A stretch of 64,000 nt of DNA, from contig NZ_JAKNQY010000004.1 in assembly GCF_024494355.1 (NCBI RefSeq), positions 186,001 to 250,000 on the forward strand. Reading direction: 5' to 3'. Source of the stretch: Pseudomonas sp. Q11. GTDB taxonomy: Bacteria > Pseudomonadota > Gammaproteobacteria > Pseudomonadales > Pseudomonadaceae. The translations under genes were made by a program, and so were the position numbers. The notes beneath the pieces are model-generated. The model had not been told where the DNA came from. It was given only the letters and a program-made list of their open reading frames with translations, and searched no databases. Within the stretch, counting starts at the first letter, position 1; the number at the start of each line of letters is the position of its first letter. Positions 62,666-64,000 of the stretch are shown in pieces.

Positions 62666-63301
62666 TTATTTACGCTTAAGCATCTCCGGCAACTGCGCCA
62701 CCAGTTTCTGGTTATTCAACGGCGCACGAATAAACCCGCGTTGAGTACCGTCTGGTCCGATGACGGCGAGGTTGCCGCTGTGATCGACCGTGTAGTTGGG
62801 TTTGCTGGTGTCCGCCGGGATGAACGGGATGCTCACCGCGTTGGCGACCTTCTGCAGGTCTTCGATCGATGACGGGGTCAGGCCTATGAACTGCGGGTCG
62901 AAGTAGCCCAGGTACTGCTTGAGTTGCTTGGGCGTGTCGCGGTTCGGGTCGACGCTCACCAGTACGATCTGCAACTTATCCACAGCCTCCGCCGGCAGTT
63001 CGCTTTTGATCTGGCGCAGTTGGGCGAGGGTGGTCGGGCAGATGTCCGGGCAGAAGGTGTAGCCGAAGAACAGCAGGCTCCATTTGTCTTTCAACCCGTC
63101 CATCGCCACGGGCTGACCGTCCTGGTCGGTCATTTTTACGTCCGGCAGGTTGCGGCTCTGAGGCAGCAGGATGATGCCGGCGTCGATCAGCGCCGTGGGG
63201 TCGCCTTCGCCCTTGCCGGTCAGCACTTTATTGATGGTCAGGCCGAGGATCAGCGCGATCACGGCCACGAGAATGAAGACGGTTTTCTGGGTTCGAGTCA
63301 T
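62666..63301 (-). CDS. senC: SCO1/SenC copper chaperone for cytochrome oxidase
   Basis: Thioredoxin-fold copper protein of 211 residues. N-terminal membrane anchor ([16 protein letters not shown]), Cu-binding CxxxC in [10 protein letters not shown], and the third ligand His in [10 protein letters not shown]. It inserts copper into the CuA centre of cytochrome c oxidase. The start at 63301 overlaps the stop of cyoE by 4 bp (ATGA), so translation is coupled. A damaged second copy is at 48277. Confidence 0.93.
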   Translation of the reverse strand: MTRTQKTVFILVAVIALILGLTINKVLTGKGEGDPTALIDAGIILLPQSRNLPDVKMTDQDGQPVAMDGLKDKWSLLFFGYTFCPDICPTTLAQLRQIKSELPAEAVDKLQIVLVSVDPNRDTPKQLKQYLGYFDPQFIGLTPSSIEDLQKVANAVSIPFIPADTSKPNYTVDHSGNLAVIGPDGTQRGFIRAPLNNQKLVAQLPEMLKRK

Positions 63302-64000
63302 AGGCTCAACAGTAAGTAGTGATCTACAAGCAGGGCAATGAACAGCAGGAACAAGTACCAGATAGAGTACTTGAACGTGTTGATCGCCGCGTGCGGCCGA
63401 CTGCCACGGTACAACACCACGGCCCATTGCAGAAACCTGGCGCCCAGCACGAGCGCGCACACCAGGTACAGCAAGCCGCTCATCTGGATCACAAAGGGCA
63501 TCAGGCTCACCGCCAGCAGCACCAGGGTGTACAGCAGGATATGGATCTTGGTGTAGTGCTCGCCGTGGGTCACCGGCAGCATCGGGATGTCGGCCTTGGC
63601 GTATTCCTCTTTGCGATGAATCGCCAGGGCCCAGAAGTGCGGCGGGGTCCAGGCGAAGATGATCAGCACCAGCAGCAGCGGTTCGGCGCTGACATGACCC
63701 GTGGCGGCCACCCAGCCCAGCAATGGTGGCGCGGCGCCGGCCAGGCCGCCGATGACGATGTTCTGCGGCGTCGCCCGTTTGAGAAAACCCGTGTAGATCA
63801 CCGCATAACCGAGCAAGGAGGCCAGGGTCAGCCAGGCGGTCAGCGGGTTGGTGAACGCCAGCAACAGCGCTTGGCCCGCCACGGCCAGTGCCAGGGCGAA
63901 GGTCAGTGCGGCGGCCGGTGAGACGCGACCTTCGGCCAGTGGGCGTTTATGGGTGCGGGCCATCACCGCGTCGATGCGCCGGTCCACCACATGGTTGACC
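63298..64000 (-). CDS. cyoE: Protohaem IX farnesyltransferase (partial, N-terminus outside window)
   Basis: UbiA-family prenyltransferase that converts haem B to haem O for terminal oxidases. The visible C-terminal ~234 residues include the active-site loop [20 protein letters not shown] (Asp-rich motif), the second acidic loop [21 protein letters not shown], and about six membrane segments. The frame is open to the window edge. Upstream partner of sco1, as in PA0113-PA0114. Confidence 0.93.
   Translation of the reverse strand, partial: VNHVVDRRIDAVMARTHKRPLAEGRVSPAAALTFALALAVAGQALLLAFTNPLTAWLTLASLLGYAVIYTGFLKRATPQNIVIGGLAGAAPPLLGWVAATGHVSAEPLLLVLIIFAWTPPHFWALAIHRKEEYAKADIPMLPVTHGEHYTKIHILLYTLVLLAVSLMPFVIQMSGLLYLVCALVLGARFLQWAVVLYRGSRPHAAINTFKYSIWYLFLLFIALLVDHYLLLSL

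Noticed and set aside
63302..63460. Longer start for sco1
   Set aside because: The extension runs antiparallel-free through cyoE coding sequence in another frame; ATG 63301 overlaps the cyoE stop by 4 bp, the usual coupling.

Overview
The window looks like the chromosome of a Pseudomonas of the P. fluorescens group. The evidence is high GC, dense paired REP palindromes with the GTGGGAGC..GCTCGCGAT core, and gene order. Positions 1-24 kb follow the order known from P. aeruginosa around PA5488-PA5476: an EEP nuclease, a DgcH-type diguanylate cyclase, ampDh2, kinB/algB, a DUF1328 peptide, an Ivy homologue, gltP and a citrate transporter. Positions 25-41 kb follow PA0032-PA0015: a choline-sulfate locus, aroE, hemF, qor, tsaC, dprA, tsaP, def, fmt, rsmB and trkA. 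The right edge carries sco1/senC and cyoE. In P. aeruginosa these blocks lie on both sides of oriC. No rRNA or tRNA gene was seen.

Layout. 1-8.4 kb: c-di-GMP enzymes, a periplasmic amidase and the KinB/AlgB two-component pair. 8.9-13.4 kb: small envelope proteins, a glutamate symporter and a Gate-domain membrane protein. 13.4-17 kb: a four-gene MCE/Mla-type lipid transport operon. 17-24 kb: membrane proteins, an M16 peptidase, Na/Pi and TerC proteins, and a citrate/H+ symporter. 25-30.3 kb: LysR regulator, choline sulfatase, choline-binding protein and SulP permease. 30.4-41.4 kb: conserved housekeeping genes.

41.4-62.6 kb is accessory DNA inserted between a small TPR gene and sco1. Its left part is a detoxification/redox cluster: DUF417 protein, two alpha/beta hydrolases, CGNR regulator, MDR and SDR oxidoreductases, AhpD-like protein, aldo/keto reductase and three AraC-type regulators. 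A 34-bp site shared by two promoters may be the operator of the CGNR protein. The right part is a mosaic. It has a duplicated DUF2459 lipoprotein gene, an orphan AAA ATPase behind a perfect 18-bp inverted repeat, an OmpA-like protein, several orphan small genes and a duplicated DUF6124 gene. It is littered with palindromic elements ending in GGGGACAGA/TCTGTCCCC, and contains broken pieces of both flanking anchor genes (a truncated, twice-frameshifted sco1 and two extra TPR-gene tails). These pieces record repeated insertion or duplication at this spot.

The most interesting candidate is the leader of the two DUF6124 genes. The proteins differ at only three of 120 residues, yet the leader arms next to the start codons have different sequences that remain complementary. 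The middle arm can pair either with the ribosome-binding-site arm or with an upstream arm, and a further stem crosses this fold. Compensatory changes between the two copies support a cis-acting RNA switch. All of this was read by eye; no search or folding program was run.
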